64,000 nucleotides of DNA from Eutreptiella sp. 'Long Island Sound 2002' (taxonomy: Eukaryota > Euglenozoa > Euglenophyceae > Eutreptiales > Eutreptiaceae). The notes beneath the pieces were generated by a model. It was not told the DNA's origin. It saw nothing but the letters and a program-made list of their open reading frames with translations, and did not search any database. The stretch is taken from assembly GCA_964036045.1 (NCBI GenBank), contig OZ038400.1, positions 17,514,950 through 17,578,949 on the forward strand. Reading direction: 5' to 3'. Within the stretch, counting starts at the first letter, position 1, and each line of letters begins with the position of its first letter. The translations under genes were made by a program, and so were the position numbers. Below, piece by piece: positions 10,058-19,859 of this stretch.

Positions 10058-11217
10058 TGAGTAAGGTAGGTTAGCCCAGGAGGAGCTCACCTCCTGGTTG
10101 AGTCAGTGGTTCAGCCTCCCTTCCCTGCGTGCACATGAGGCATTAAAGGGTAGGCCACGCGAATTGCGCACGGTAAACCTTGTTTACGTTACCCAGAGGC
10201 TCCTCGGTACGTTCTTTAAGAGAACCTGAGGAGTCTCTTAAAACTTGCTTGCTTGACAGGGGAGCTGATCCGTCAGCGTGTTTGCAGACAGTGTATTATA
10301 GGTCACACTGAGAAGGGTATAATACCTGGAGTGTGGCTTGGTTCCTCCGCCGCAAACACCCCTTCATTTGCCTCTGTTGTACAGGTGGGAGAGGTTAAGG
10401 GTGATTGGTGCACGCAGCAGCTGCCTTCGGCGGCTATCCATTTTTCTGCCCCAGCAAAACAGGGGCGCTGATCACAAATCAAATCACTGTGCCTCAGCCA
10501 GTACTGGCGAGGGCAGTTCGACTTCAACGACATCTGCGCTGTGCACGCAACGAGAGCACCCCTTCCCTCCAAGCCCTAGCAGGGGAAACGCGTTGTGGCG
10601 TCCCCTGTTAGGCCACAGCTGCTTAGGAGCGCTGTGTTCTCTTGTCTTCTTCACAGGAGGGCCATTAGGGCCTGAGACTTCCTCGACAGCAGCCCCAAGT
10701 AGCGTGTGTAGGGGTTAGGGTCAGCAGGCCTGGCAGGAGGTGAGTGCAAGTGATGAGTGCTCACCCTGCCTTCGAAGGCCGGTGCTGGCGTTAGTGAGTG
10801 TAGTGTAGTGGTGTCTCCTGTCCCGCGTGCTTTTCCTCGTGGGCAGGGGAGTGCGTTAGCTTTTGGCCTGTAGCAAAAATGGGCGTTTTGTATGCCCTTA
10901 GCACACTTGGCCACCCCTCCCTCTAGTAGGTAGGGCTTTTGCCGTCTTACCCCAAGGATAGGCGCCAGCACAGAAATTGGGCGCCATAGGAGTGGTAATA
11001 GTACCTGATTAGGACCTTCGGTCCGACGTCAGCGAAGCCCGGTCTCCGGGAGCCACGCTGGGGAGAGAAGTGAGACACACACAGACATACGTAGCACACA
11101 TAGGGGTATGGTAAACCCAGTAAGGAAGGGTAGAACCCCATAGGTCTGGACCAGTCAGGGGTCCTAACTGTGGGCTCGCTTGTCCCCAAGGAGGGAAGAC
11201 ACTTTGCCTCATAACAC
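10058..11217 (-). repeat. Element B 3' LTR-like region, outer part (left copy)
   Basis: Mirror of 45439-46598. On the minus strand this continues the sequence interrupted by element A: the first 11 bp of the presumed B LTR are at 22007-22017. About 0.9 kb (10058-10984) is homologous to 62690-63662 downstream of element D. It includes a 23-bp identical box at 10962-10984 (63640-63662 in D) and a GTATTATA/TATAATAC inverted repeat at 10293-10325. The distal LTR end cannot be fixed because no 5' LTR of B survives. Confidence 0.55.
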
Positions 11218-11222
11218 CTTGC
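11218..11222. repeat. Target-site duplication of element A, 5' side (left copy)
   Basis: CTTGC immediately precedes the 5' LTR and recurs at 22007-22011 directly after the 3' LTR. Five-bp duplications are typical of Ty3/gypsy integrases. It proves that A entered as a unit into B's 3' region. Confidence 0.9.
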
Positions 11223-11755
11223 TGTAAGTGCGGCTAACTGCCATCTGCTCTGATTTTCACTGATCTACCCCAGATTGACTACATTTTGGTCATTTTCTTT
11301 GCTTCGGCGGAATCGCCGCCTCGCAGCTCAGTCTCAGGATTAGACCTATATATTTCTGATATGCCGGATCTGATTCCGCGGTCCATTCTCCGTAAATCCG
11401 CCGCGTTCCGATCATTTGCCTGGAATCGCCATTTGCCGCTGACGCGCGCTCGCGGGCCAGATCGGCCAAATATTTTTCATAATCGGATTTATATAAATCT
11501 TTTCAGATAGTTTTGGACACTCAGATGTATTTAGAATAATCCGCATCAATTTTCTTCATAGACTGGGATTTTCTGCCGGATAACACTCAACATGGATCTT
11601 GCTTCTGTTGTTGCTGCTCTCGCCTCCGTTGGTGTTCGAGTCTCCGGTTCTACCCCCAATAGCAGCGTTCAGGTCGACTCCTCGCGTGCCTGCCACACTG
11701 GTCTTGCCGGCCCCGAGCCCTCCGGCACCATCAACGACCCAGGGCAGCACTTTCA
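11223..11755 (+). repeat. 5' LTR of element A (left copy)
   Basis: 533 bp, TGTAAGTGCG to CTTTCA. It differs from the 3' LTR at 21474-22006 by five substitutions seen (two at 11239-11240, two near 11340-11350, one near 11447). The ATG of gag at 11592 lies inside it, so the last 164 bp are coding. Confidence 0.95.
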
Positions 11756-14627
11756 TGGTAGCAGAGGCTACCTGAATGTTGTTCCTTTGGTGTCCCAACC
11801 ACAGCTAGCTCCCCAGTACGGCCCCGTAGACTCCGCCGCTCCTGGAGAAGTAACGATTACGTTGCCCTGGTGCTGTGCGAACGAGGCCTTGAGAGGAATG
11901 CCTTGCGCAAGCCCAAGCTGCCCAAGAGGGGCACAAATCAGCAGCTGTGGAGGCCCAGATTACCATCAAGATCCCAGTCGAAATTGGCCATCAAGTAGCT
12001 GGAATCTGCCAGCCTACGCCGATGGCAACGCTCCAGTGGAGCTTACGGACCTGGCAGGTACCAATACTCCCTACCAATGTCCACATTTTGAGACCACCGA
12101 TGCCGACATTGACGACATTGAGATGGGTGGTCCAGGTGAGGTACCTACCTATAATCGACCAGCCTCTTGGGCACAATGGGACAACCATTTGTCTTCAGAA
12201 GTGACCCGTAACCTTGAGGCGCTTGAGGCCCTTTGTCTATTAGCCACGTCTAAGCTGATAGGACAAGAAATAATCGCCTCTGATTTTTTAATGGAATATT
12301 TTTTCCTACTTCAGGAAGAAATTAATACCAGGATGTGGTGGCGTTCTCAAGAAGATGACTCTTTTGCCATTTTTTTGCAGATCTGGGAGGCAAGCCCCTT
12401 CCCGAAGGAGAAGACCAAGGCACCTGTTGCCGGGCCCTCCGCCCCTCATCCCCCTGTTTCCATCCGCGACGATCTAGCCGCCGCGGTTGAGGAAGGAATT
12501 TTAGAGGCAGCCAGGCAGGCAAGCCTGGAAATTAGGGCTGAAGGAGCTCCCCAAGTGGACTCCTGGCTGCGGACCACTGAGATTAGCGGTCCGACAGCCT
12601 GCTCAGGCCCTTCAGGACACGGTATGTACTGTCCTGCCGACTGCTCTTGCAGATTCCAGCGAGACTCTGAGCTCCAATTGCTCAAAGATCAAATGCAACT
12701 CATCATTCAAACGCTGGGAATAAAAGATCTTTTCAAGACGCACATGCGATCTGAGGGCGCATCATCGGTGGAACAAACAACAGAACCGTCGGAGGAGGCG
12801 ACAGAAATTTTTTCAATTGCTCCTTCGGTGGACTCCAAGACCACCGATGCAAGGATCAGCAGGACCAAGCTAAAGGAAAGGGTTACAATCTCTCGATCTC
12901 AGAGTAGGACGGCGAAGGCTAGGACTGAGGCTCAGAATGCCAAGCGAACTGCCTCCCGTACTGCCCCTCCTGCTGCTGACTCCAATGCATTAGCCCAGCT
13001 GTTGCTCGCCCAGACCCTCGCCGGAGCTGGTGTGGCGAATGATGCCGCAAAGGTGTCTGCCATTACGGCCGGTGTTGGGCTGGATTCGCTTCTTAATCCC
13101 ACTTCATTGCGACTTCGTCAGGTTGCCAAGCAACCGAAGTATAATGGCAACCCCAGACGTTGGCCTCAGTTCCAACGGGAATTTAAACTGTGGGTTAAGA
13201 CTCAAAAACTCCAAGATGATCAGTTCCTGATGGCCCTCTTGGACTGCCTTGAGGGAGCGCCGGCCAACACTTGGCTCAGGACCTGGAGTGATCGTGAGGA
13301 TTCAAGTTCCCCCCTTACCTTTGATGAGGTGTGGGAACAGTTGGAGGTACGTGGATCCCGGCTGCCAGAGGACCATTACCACCAGATGTTGAAGAATTTT
13401 CCTTCATTCTCGCGATTAATCTTGCACGAAGTGCAAGACAAGAGACAGCGCTTCTGGAACTTAGTGGCAGAATCTGAACATTCAGGCGAAAAATTTTCTA
13501 GTGCCGAGCTGAAAAATCTGATTTTTGACAAGATCCCCTCCGAAACTGCCGCCACCCTTCGGAATAAACAGTCCGAAGAAAAGGTCAAGACCTGGTGGGC
13601 GGAGGTCGAAGGCTTTGATGCCTCGGCCAACAGGTTTACGGTCAGGGAGGCACTTCAAAAGTGCTCCCCCACGTCGTTTTCCAAGGTGAAATTCACTGAA
13701 AACACGTGGAAAATCAAATTTAATGAACACGAGGATCGGGACTTGTTTGTCCAAGTCCTCAACAAGGGAGTAAGCTTCCATGGCCATCGCCTGAAGGCCA
13801 GGAACTGGGTGTTTTCGTTCACCCCGAAGGAATTGTGGGAAGAGGTTGAGCGGCTCGCCGACGCCGCCAATCAAAATTTCCATGAGGGTCTTGGGGGAAA
13901 CAAGAATACCCAGCAAAACATCCAAAATGGGGCCCAAAAGGGCAACAAAAAGGTGAATGACACCCGGAATGTTCAGGATCACTGTAGCATCTGCCTTCTT
14001 TTAGGTTCTACGAACCGAGCTAAGTCGCATTCTACTGGTAATCACCGATGGTCTCCTTACGATCACAAGGTGATTGGTGAAAATATCAGTAATCCGCAGA
14101 ATTCAGACAGGAATGACAGACAGGTGTATGGTGGAAAGGGGGGAAAAGGGAATCCGACCCCCTCCGGTGGAAACAAAAATACTGGAGGCCCTGGCGGGTC
14201 CCAAGGCACAGGAAATCGGACTCCATCCGGCTCCGGTGGGCAGCCGAACGGCCAGAAAAATCCCAATGGCAACGCCGGAGGCGGAAATCGAAATCCAGGC
14301 CAAACCCCTCAATCCGGTACAAACAAAGGAAATGCTCCAGGATCACAGGGTAAAGGTAAGGGAAATCCTTCAGGAACCCCTTTCTCTGGTAAGGGCAGAG
14401 GGCGTGGCGACGGTGGTGGTCCATCATCCGGCGGCCGTGGCCGTGGACGTGGAAAGGGCAACCATCGTGTGGATCAGGTCTCAGGTGCAGATCAGGTGTC
14501 CGAGGCGGATCGAGATTACGTTGAAAATGCCTTGAATCCAGCAGATGATCCGTTCCAGGATGAGTGGGTCGACGAATCAGGGTGTGTTCACAATGTTAAC
14601 GCAGCCACTGGAGGTCAGAACGCCTAG
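11592..14627 (+). CDS. gag: Element A Gag polyprotein (left copy)
   Basis: Structural protein of the retrotransposon particle, 1011 residues. The ATG lies in the 5' LTR, preceded by AACACTCAAC. The first 55 codons are LTR sequence and the frame then crosses the primer-binding site. Residues about 180-450 are low in recognisable features. A capsid-like helical region lies at roughly 505-690, with the typical WPQFQREFKLWV and LDCLEGAPANTWL segments. A Cys/His cluster follows (CSICLLLGSTNRAKSH), which is not the canonical CCHC knuckle. The last 180 residues are an extremely Gly/Asn/Lys/Arg-rich tail with RGRGRGKG-type repeats, probably binding RNA. It ends in TAG (14625-14627), in frame with pol. 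No introns need be assumed. Confidence 0.9.
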   Translation: MDLASVVAALASVGVRVSGSTPNSSVQVDSSRACHTGLAGPEPSGTINDPGQHFHGSRGYLNVVPLVSQPQLAPQYGPVDSAAPGEVTITLPWCCANEALRGMPCASPSCPRGAQISSCGGPDYHQDPSRNWPSSSWNLPAYADGNAPVELTDLAGTNTPYQCPHFETTDADIDDIEMGGPGEVPTYNRPASWAQWDNHLSSEVTRNLEALEALCLLATSKLIGQEIIASDFLMEYFFLLQEEINTRMWWRSQEDDSFAIFLQIWEASPFPKEKTKAPVAGPSAPHPPVSIRDDLAAAVEEGILEAARQASLEIRAEGAPQVDSWLRTTEISGPTACSGPSGHGMYCPADCSCRFQRDSELQLLKDQMQLIIQTLGIKDLFKTHMRSEGASSVEQTTEPSEEATEIFSIAPSVDSKTTDARISRTKLKERVTISRSQSRTAKARTEAQNAKRTASRTAPPAADSNALAQLLLAQTLAGAGVANDAAKVSAITAGVGLDSLLNPTSLRLRQVAKQPKYNGNPRRWPQFQREFKLWVKTQKLQDDQFLMALLDCLEGAPANTWLRTWSDREDSSSPLTFDEVWEQLEVRGSRLPEDHYHQMLKNFPSFSRLILHEVQDKRQRFWNLVAESEHSGEKFSSAELKNLIFDKIPSETAATLRNKQSEEKVKTWWAEVEGFDASANRFTVREALQKCSPTSFSKVKFTENTWKIKFNEHEDRDLFVQVLNKGVSFHGHRLKARNWVFSFTPKELWEEVERLADAANQNFHEGLGGNKNTQQNIQNGAQKGNKKVNDTRNVQDHCSICLLLGSTNRAKSHSTGNHRWSPYDHKVIGENISNPQNSDRNDRQVYGGKGGKGNPTPSGGNKNTGGPGGSQGTGNRTPSGSGGQPNGQKNPNGNAGGGNRNPGQTPQSGTNKGNAPGSQGKGKGNPSGTPFSGKGRGRGDGGGPSSGGRGRGRGKGNHRVDQVSGADQVSEADRDYVENALNPADDPFQDEWVDESGCVHNVNAATGGQNA
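11756..11768 (+). promoter_or_regulatory. Primer-binding site of element A, initiator tRNA-Met type
   Basis: TGGTAGCAGAGG follows the CA end of the LTR without a gap. It is complementary to the CCUCUGCUACCA 3' end known from eukaryotic initiator tRNA-Met. It lies inside the open gag frame (about codons 55-59), which is unusual, since the site normally sits in an untranslated leader. Confidence 0.85.
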
Positions 14628-17600
14628 TGGAGCCACGAAAATCGTCCCTCCCCAGGCGATTTCAGGCATGATCCCCAGATTCCTGATCGACCATTACTTG
14701 ATGTAGGGTCGCTTGTCTCCTCTCCCCTGGATCCGGCAGCGGATCCTTCTGTTGTAGTGGACGAGGTTGGTGTACAGTCCAAGCACAGGGCCCGTCAGTT
14801 TGTCACAAAGCTGTGGGTCTCTGATTGCAAGGGAAATTTCCACCTCGCCACTTGTTTGTGTGACAATGGATCAGAGGTAAATCTCCAATCCACTTCGTTC
14901 TTACCCGACGACTGCGTGTTTGAGTCGCCTCATCCTGTTACCCTCGAGGGAGTTTCTGGACATTCTCTCGCAGGTGGGCAACGCGGTTGTTATATATCAA
15001 CTCATTTGGTCGCTCAAGACCTTTGGGAAGAAGGTAATGTGGAGGAAGTTGTCCTTAAGGATGACTACTTCTATCGTGCCGACATAAAGTATGACCTTTA
15101 CTTGGGCCATCCTTGGCTTCGCAAGAACAGGGTGGCGCCCGTAGGTCATCGGCGTTGTTTTTTGCTGGAGTCAGGTCCCTTGGAGCGCCCTGAATTTCGT
15201 TTTTTGCACGCAGGGTTTAAAAGTGCAGAAGAATTTTTGAAGCAAAAAGTTACACCAAAATTTGGCGAAGATGTCACCATTGCAGAGGTGAATGGGAGTG
15301 CCGATTACTCCCGAGAGTTAGAATGTCTTCGTAGGGACTCCCAGCCACGACGCCCTTCGCGCTGGCACTCTTCATCCTACAGAGTTGTCGACAAATGGCG
15401 CGATGCAATTTGTGAATATTTTCATGAACACCATTCCTTTTGGCCACAGTATGATGCCTTTGCTAACCGTAAGAACAAGCGCTTTGACAAGCACTTTAAT
15501 GACGCTTGGACCCATAAATGGGACAAGAAGTTGTGGATTAATCCTCCGTTTCACTTAATCCAGCAGGTCATCCACAAAATCAAGCAAGATAAAACCCAGG
15601 CAATTTTAGTTGTGCCCTTGTGGGACGACAAGCCTTGGTTTCAGGAATTACAAGACATTTGTGTAGATTACATCGAACTTCCCAGGAAGATTAAGCTGTA
15701 TGCCAGGGACGACACAGGTCCCCTGCCACAGCGGTCCTGGAGTTCGCTTGCATTTCTGGTGGATGGAAAGCTTTCTGACTCTAATTCTGCTGATTCTAGT
15801 ACAGATTCCTGTGTTGGGTCTGAATCTGAGGTTGAGCGTGGTACTGATGATGAATCTTTTTTTTCTGATTTTTGTCCGTCAGATACCCAAGGTGATCCAA
15901 CGTCAAATGGATCCGCCTCGTCTCCCTCTTCCCCAATACGATCGACATCGAAAAGAATCTTCAGTGCAGGGGCGAAGAAAAATCTTAAATCGCGCCGCAA
16001 ATTCAGAGTTTTTTATGAAAAACCCCCTGTGGAAGCTTTCATAGATCCTTTCGAGGAGCTGGATCACGAAGATAATCTCTGGAATGTCGACACTCGACCC
16101 ACCTATCTTCAAGAGGCAGTTGATACGGACCTCTTTAGGGACATCCGTAAGAAGATTCTTCCTGCCAAGGCCGAAGAAGTCGCCAAAGTTTTTTCGACAG
16201 TAATTCCTGGCGATCAGGTGGACACTGAATTGTGTTCCAAGGCAAGAGAAAAGATTTTTGAGGAACGGAAGGACACAACCCTTTCGGGGAAGTTGATCAA
16301 AGACCCCCCTGTCCGTGGGCAGTTCGGTGAAGCCTTCATCGAGCTTCGTGAAGGTTACAAGGCGAAGAAACAGCGTCCTTATGAGAACCATGGACATAAA
16401 CATGAGATCCTCAGAAAAATCATCGAGAGAAATCTCAGGGAATTTGGTTGGCTTGAGGGTTGTATGACCAGCGAATGGTGCTGTGCACCCTTCACAGTCC
16501 CGAAGCCGCCGCCTGCAGACCAGAACACTATTGATGGTTGGCGAATGGTTGTTGATTTTCGCAATCTCAACGCCGAAACCAAGGCGGATTCGCACCCCCT
16601 GCCCCTCATTGAGGAGGAAATCGCCAAGAGGGCAAGAGGTCGTTTGTTTTCTGTGCTGGATCTCCGTCACGGCTTTCACCAAATGCCGTTGAGGAAGGAC
16701 AGCCGACCTCTCACTTGTATGTGCACGCCATGTGGCCCAGTCCAGTGGACAGTCATGCCCATGGGCCTGAAGAACGCCCCTTCGCTTTTTCAAAGAATGA
16801 TGGAGGATGTGCTTTTTACAGCCCATCCTGAGCTTCGTGCCTTTGTGAGTGTGTACATAGATGACATAATCATCGCGACGGAGGGGGAGAGACTGACCGA
16901 AGCCGAGCTGGTGGCCCTACATGAAAAGCAGCTGAACCAAGTTTTGGACATTCTTGATGCTAATCAGCTGATTTGTGGGCCAAAGAAGGGAAAATTATTT
17001 TTAAAATCAGTCGAATTTTGTGGTTCTCTCCTAGAGAATGGCACCCGACGACCCAGTCCAGGGAAGCTCGTCGCTATTCAGAAGTGGAAGCGCCCTGAGA
17101 CGATCACGGAGTTGAGAGGATTCCTGGGTTGTTGCAATTTTGACCACACTTTTGTGCCGAATTATGCCAAATTTGCTGCCCCCCTCACTGAATTATTGAA
17201 GGTAGGGAGAGATGCAGGCAAGGCAGGTTCAAAGGTTCGTGTCAAGTGGACTGACGAGTGCGAGGAGGCCTTCCATCACTTGAAGGCGGCCCTCTGTGAA
17301 GTCGCCACGTTGCATGTGCCCCAATTCGACCGACCCTTCTACATTAGAACCGACGCTTCTAGGTACGCGATCGGAGCTGTCCTTGAACAGGTTGATGAAG
17401 CCACAGGTGATCATTACCCTCTTGCATTTTGGTCGCGGAAGCTAGCTCCACGCCAAATGCAATGGTCGCCGCGTGAGCAAGAAACCTACGCGATAATCTG
17501 TGCTTTAAAAAAGTACCAATCGTGGGTTGGCACCAATCGAGTCGAGGTCCTGACGGATCATCGATCTCTGGAGTATTGGGCCACCGAACACATTGATACT

Positions 17601-19859
17601 GTCGCGAGCCCAGCTGGTCGACGGGCCAGATGGCACGAATTTCTCAGTCTGTTTGACCTCCATGTGTCGTATTTGCCTGGAAAACACAACACGGTAGCGG
17701 ATGCTCTGAGCCGATGGGCTTACCCCGCTTCAGAGGGGCTGCAAAGTACCAACATCCATGGTACGGAGCAGGACCGCCATGTCATCATCGAATGGGATCA
17801 GGAAGAAAAAAAGCTCATTCGACGTGCATGCATGCAATGCGCTGTTAAACAACACGCATTACCGTGTCACGACATCACGGCCTTTTCAGATCCGGCGCAT
17901 GCTCATGAGATCTGCACCAAAACACTGAAAGTCGTGGAAAAAGTCACCGATCCCTCCTCAGGGAGTGTGAAACGGTTTGACTATACCCGACGAGTAAGTC
18001 GATTTCGGTTGATCCAGGGCATTAAGCGTCGAGATCCGGCCAAAACTCCACCCCTGCCGAAAGATTCCCTTATCATCCGTGACTGGACGTCCGATTATCT
18101 GCAGGATCCCATGTTTAAAGAGGTCTTTGGAAATCTCAAATCCAAAGATGCTGACAAGGATGGGATTTTTTCTGAGTACTCGTTGGATGGGGGGAAGCTG
18201 TGGATGGAGGGTAAATTGTGCGTACCAGACGCCCTGGCCCCCCGAGTGTTAAACTGGTGGCATAAATGGGAGTCCCCCCACGCACATGGCCGTCGATTGT
18301 GGTCGATGATTAAACATAGGTTGTTTGGCTCAAGGCTATATACTCATTGCATGAAAGTAGCCGCCGGATGTGCCCAATGTGCTGTCTCGACGCCCCCCAG
18401 CGCGAAGAAGCACGGCCATCTGAGGCCTCATCCTATTCCGGAGCGCCTCTTTAACAGAGTCACCAGTGATTTCTTCTATCTCGGTGAACTCGATGACGAA
18501 GAGTGCCATTGGACCAACAAAAAGGTCAATGGAGTGCTCCTTATTCAGTGCCGTCATTCCGGCTATATTCAGGTGTTGCCTTGTAACATCCAGTCGATGA
18601 CTGGCAAGGCTGCCGCCAAATGGTGCGCGCAGACCTGGATGGGAGGTTGGGACGTCCCATCCGAGGTGGTGACGGATTCAGGCAAAGAGTACACCTCCGA
18701 ATGGTGGAAGGAATTATGTGCTCGCCTTGGAATCCACCACCTCCGATGTGAAATCCACTCGCATCGAGCGCTGCCTGGCGAAAGAGCCGGCCGCTCAATT
18801 ATAAATATGCTTCGTAAGGAGCTCGCGAGTGAAAAGGATTTCCATTGGATGGAAGTTCTCTTCGCATTGCTTCGCCGTTACCACAACACGCCTTTGTATC
18901 ATGGCCTTTCTCCAAATGAAATTGTCTTTGGACGAAAGAAGTGTTGGTGGAACATGCCGTTGAATAATCCTCGCCCCTGTAAGGATGCTTCGTTGTTTTT
19001 GGACGACGTCCAACGAGCAGATAAAACTGTCTCGAAATTAATCGAAAAGCATCAAGCTGACTGGCTTTGGGTCCAGAATCAAGGCCGAAAAAACCCCCAC
19101 AATTTTGAAGTCGATGATCGAGTTTGGCTTCGAAAATCCGAAATCACCCTGGACGGAGATGATAAGCTTCTTCCCTTGTGGGAGGGGCCATTCGCTGTTA
19201 CAGCGCGTCTTGGTGAGAACAGGTGGAGGATTTGTGTGGATGTCAGCAGGGAAATTGACGTTTCGGGCGATCGCCTCAAGAGAGAGATCCCCTCCTCCAA
19301 GGATCGGGTTAAACCCCTTTTTTGGACTTCGAAAATTTTGTCCGATCGGGTCATCGAAGGGGGGAAGTACGAACTCAAGAGGATTTTAGAAGCAAGACGT
19401 GACGCCAAGGGCGAATGGGAATTTCTATGTGAGTGGAGGGGCTTTGATTCCAGTCACAACAACTGGGAACCAGCCCAATCTTTTGTCCATGGGTACACCA
19501 AGGGGTTCATCGACTTCCTCAAGAAGCACCCCGAAATTGGCGTACTCCTGACAGACTGTCTGTCGAAACCAGACAGACAAGTGGAGAGCGACGGAAAAAG
19601 ACCTGTGGTGAATCGAGATCCAGCCTTTTACGGCCCTCAGCAGCCACATTCCAGGGCTGATCCGTCGATCCCCCCTCCTGCGGTCAGGCCAGCCCAGGAG
19701 CCAAATGAAGACCAAGCTTCAAGTTCGGCCGCTGATTTGCAGCGCCCAAGCCGTACGAGGGCCCGACCAGACAGGTTGGTGGTCACATGTATTCGTGCGT
19801 GGCCGACTTCAGCCTCGCCCCAACCACATTCTGCTCAATCCACTGTTCATTCTTCCTGA
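14628..19859 (+). CDS. pol: Element A Pol polyprotein, expressed by readthrough of the gag TAG (left copy)
   Basis: 1743 codons, open from the base after the gag stop; the first ATG is far downstream, so a Gag-Pol fusion is implied. Order: retropepsin-like domain with D-N-G-S (residue 79) in place of D-S/T-G, and LGHPWL; MT-like domain with DAFA, INPPF (305-308) and VVPLW; acidic linker; reverse transcriptase with YIDD (743-746); RNase H with TDAS (D909); integrase with an H-H-C-C-like zinc region and catalytic D1281, D1350 and E1385 (last two 35 apart); and a chromodomain at about 1580-1635 (WEFLCEWRGF, NNWEP). The domain order protease-RT-RNase H-integrase-chromodomain defines a chromovirus. 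No frameshift or internal stop is seen. Ile in KSEITL (19144) is Thr in the right copy. Confidence 0.92.
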   Translation, partial: WSHENRPSPGDFRHDPQIPDRPLLDVGSLVSSPLDPAADPSVVVDEVGVQSKHRARQFVTKLWVSDCKGNFHLATCLCDNGSEVNLQSTSFLPDDCVFESPHPVTLEGVSGHSLAGGQRGCYISTHLVAQDLWEEGNVEEVVLKDDYFYRADIKYDLYLGHPWLRKNRVAPVGHRRCFLLESGPLERPEFRFLHAGFKSAEEFLKQKVTPKFGEDVTIAEVNGSADYSRELECLRRDSQPRRPSRWHSSSYRVVDKWRDAICEYFHEHHSFWPQYDAFANRKNKRFDKHFNDAWTHKWDKKLWINPPFHLIQQVIHKIKQDKTQAILVVPLWDDKPWFQELQDICVDYIELPRKIKLYARDDTGPLPQRSWSSLAFLVDGKLSDSNSADSSTDSCVGSESEVERGTDDESFFSDFCPSDTQGDPTSNGSASSPSSPIRSTSKRIFSAGAKKNLKSRRKFRVFYEKPPVEAFIDPFEELDHEDNLWNVDTRPTYLQEAVDTDLFRDIRKKILPAKAEEVAKVFSTVIPGDQVDTELCSKAREKIFEERKDTTLSGKLIKDPPVRGQFGEAFIELREGYKAKKQRPYENHGHKHEILRKIIERNLREFGWLEGCMTSEWCCAPFTVPKPPPADQNTIDGWRMVVDFRNLNAETKADSHPLPLIEEEIAKRARGRLFSVLDLRHGFHQMPLRKDSRPLTCMCTPCGPVQWTVMPMGLKNAPSLFQRMMEDVLFTAHPELRAFVSVYIDDIIIATEGERLTEAELVALHEKQLNQVLDILDANQLICGPKKGKLFLKSVEFCGSLLENGTRRPSPGKLVAIQKWKRPETITELRGFLGCCNFDHTFVPNYAKFAAPLTELLKVGRDAGKAGSKVRVKWTDECEEAFHHLKAALCEVATLHVPQFDRPFYIRTDASRYAIGAVLEQVDEATGDHYPLAFWSRKLAPRQMQWSPREQETYAIICALKKYQSWVGTNRVEVLTDHRSLEYWATEHIDTVASPAGRRARWHEFLSLFDLHVSYLPGKHNTVADALSRWAYPASEGLQSTNIHGTEQDRHVIIEWDQEEKKLIRRACMQCAVKQHALPCHDITAFSDPAHAHEICTKTLKVVEKVTDPSSGSVKRFDYTRRVSRFRLIQGIKRRDPAKTPPLPKDSLIIRDWTSDYLQDPMFKEVFGNLKSKDADKDGIFSEYSLDGGKLWMEGKLCVPDALAPRVLNWWHKWESPHAHGRRLWSMIKHRLFGSRLYTHCMKVAAGCAQCAVSTPPSAKKHGHLRPHPIPERLFNRVTSDFFYLGELDDEECHWTNKKVNGVLLIQCRHSGYIQVLPCNIQSMTGKAAAKWCAQTWMGGWDVPSEVVTDSGKEYTSEWWKELCARLGIHHLRCEIHSHRALPGERAGRSIINMLRKELASEKDFHWMEVLFALLRRYHNTPLYHGLSPNEIVFGRKKCWWNMPLNNPRPCKDASLFLDDVQRADKTVSKLIEKHQADWLWVQNQGRKNPHNFEVDDRVWLRKSEITLDGDDKLLPLWEGPFAVTARLGENRWRICVDVSREIDVSGDRLKREIPSSKDRVKPLFWTSKILSDRVIEGGKYELKRILEARRDAKGEWEFLCEWRGFDSSHNNWEPAQSFVHGYTKGFIDFLKKHPEIGVLLTDCLSKPDRQVESDGKRPVVNRDPAFYGPQQPHSRADPSIPPPAVRPAQEPNEDQASSSAADLQRPSRTRARPDRLVVTCIRAWPTSASPQPHSAQSTVHSS

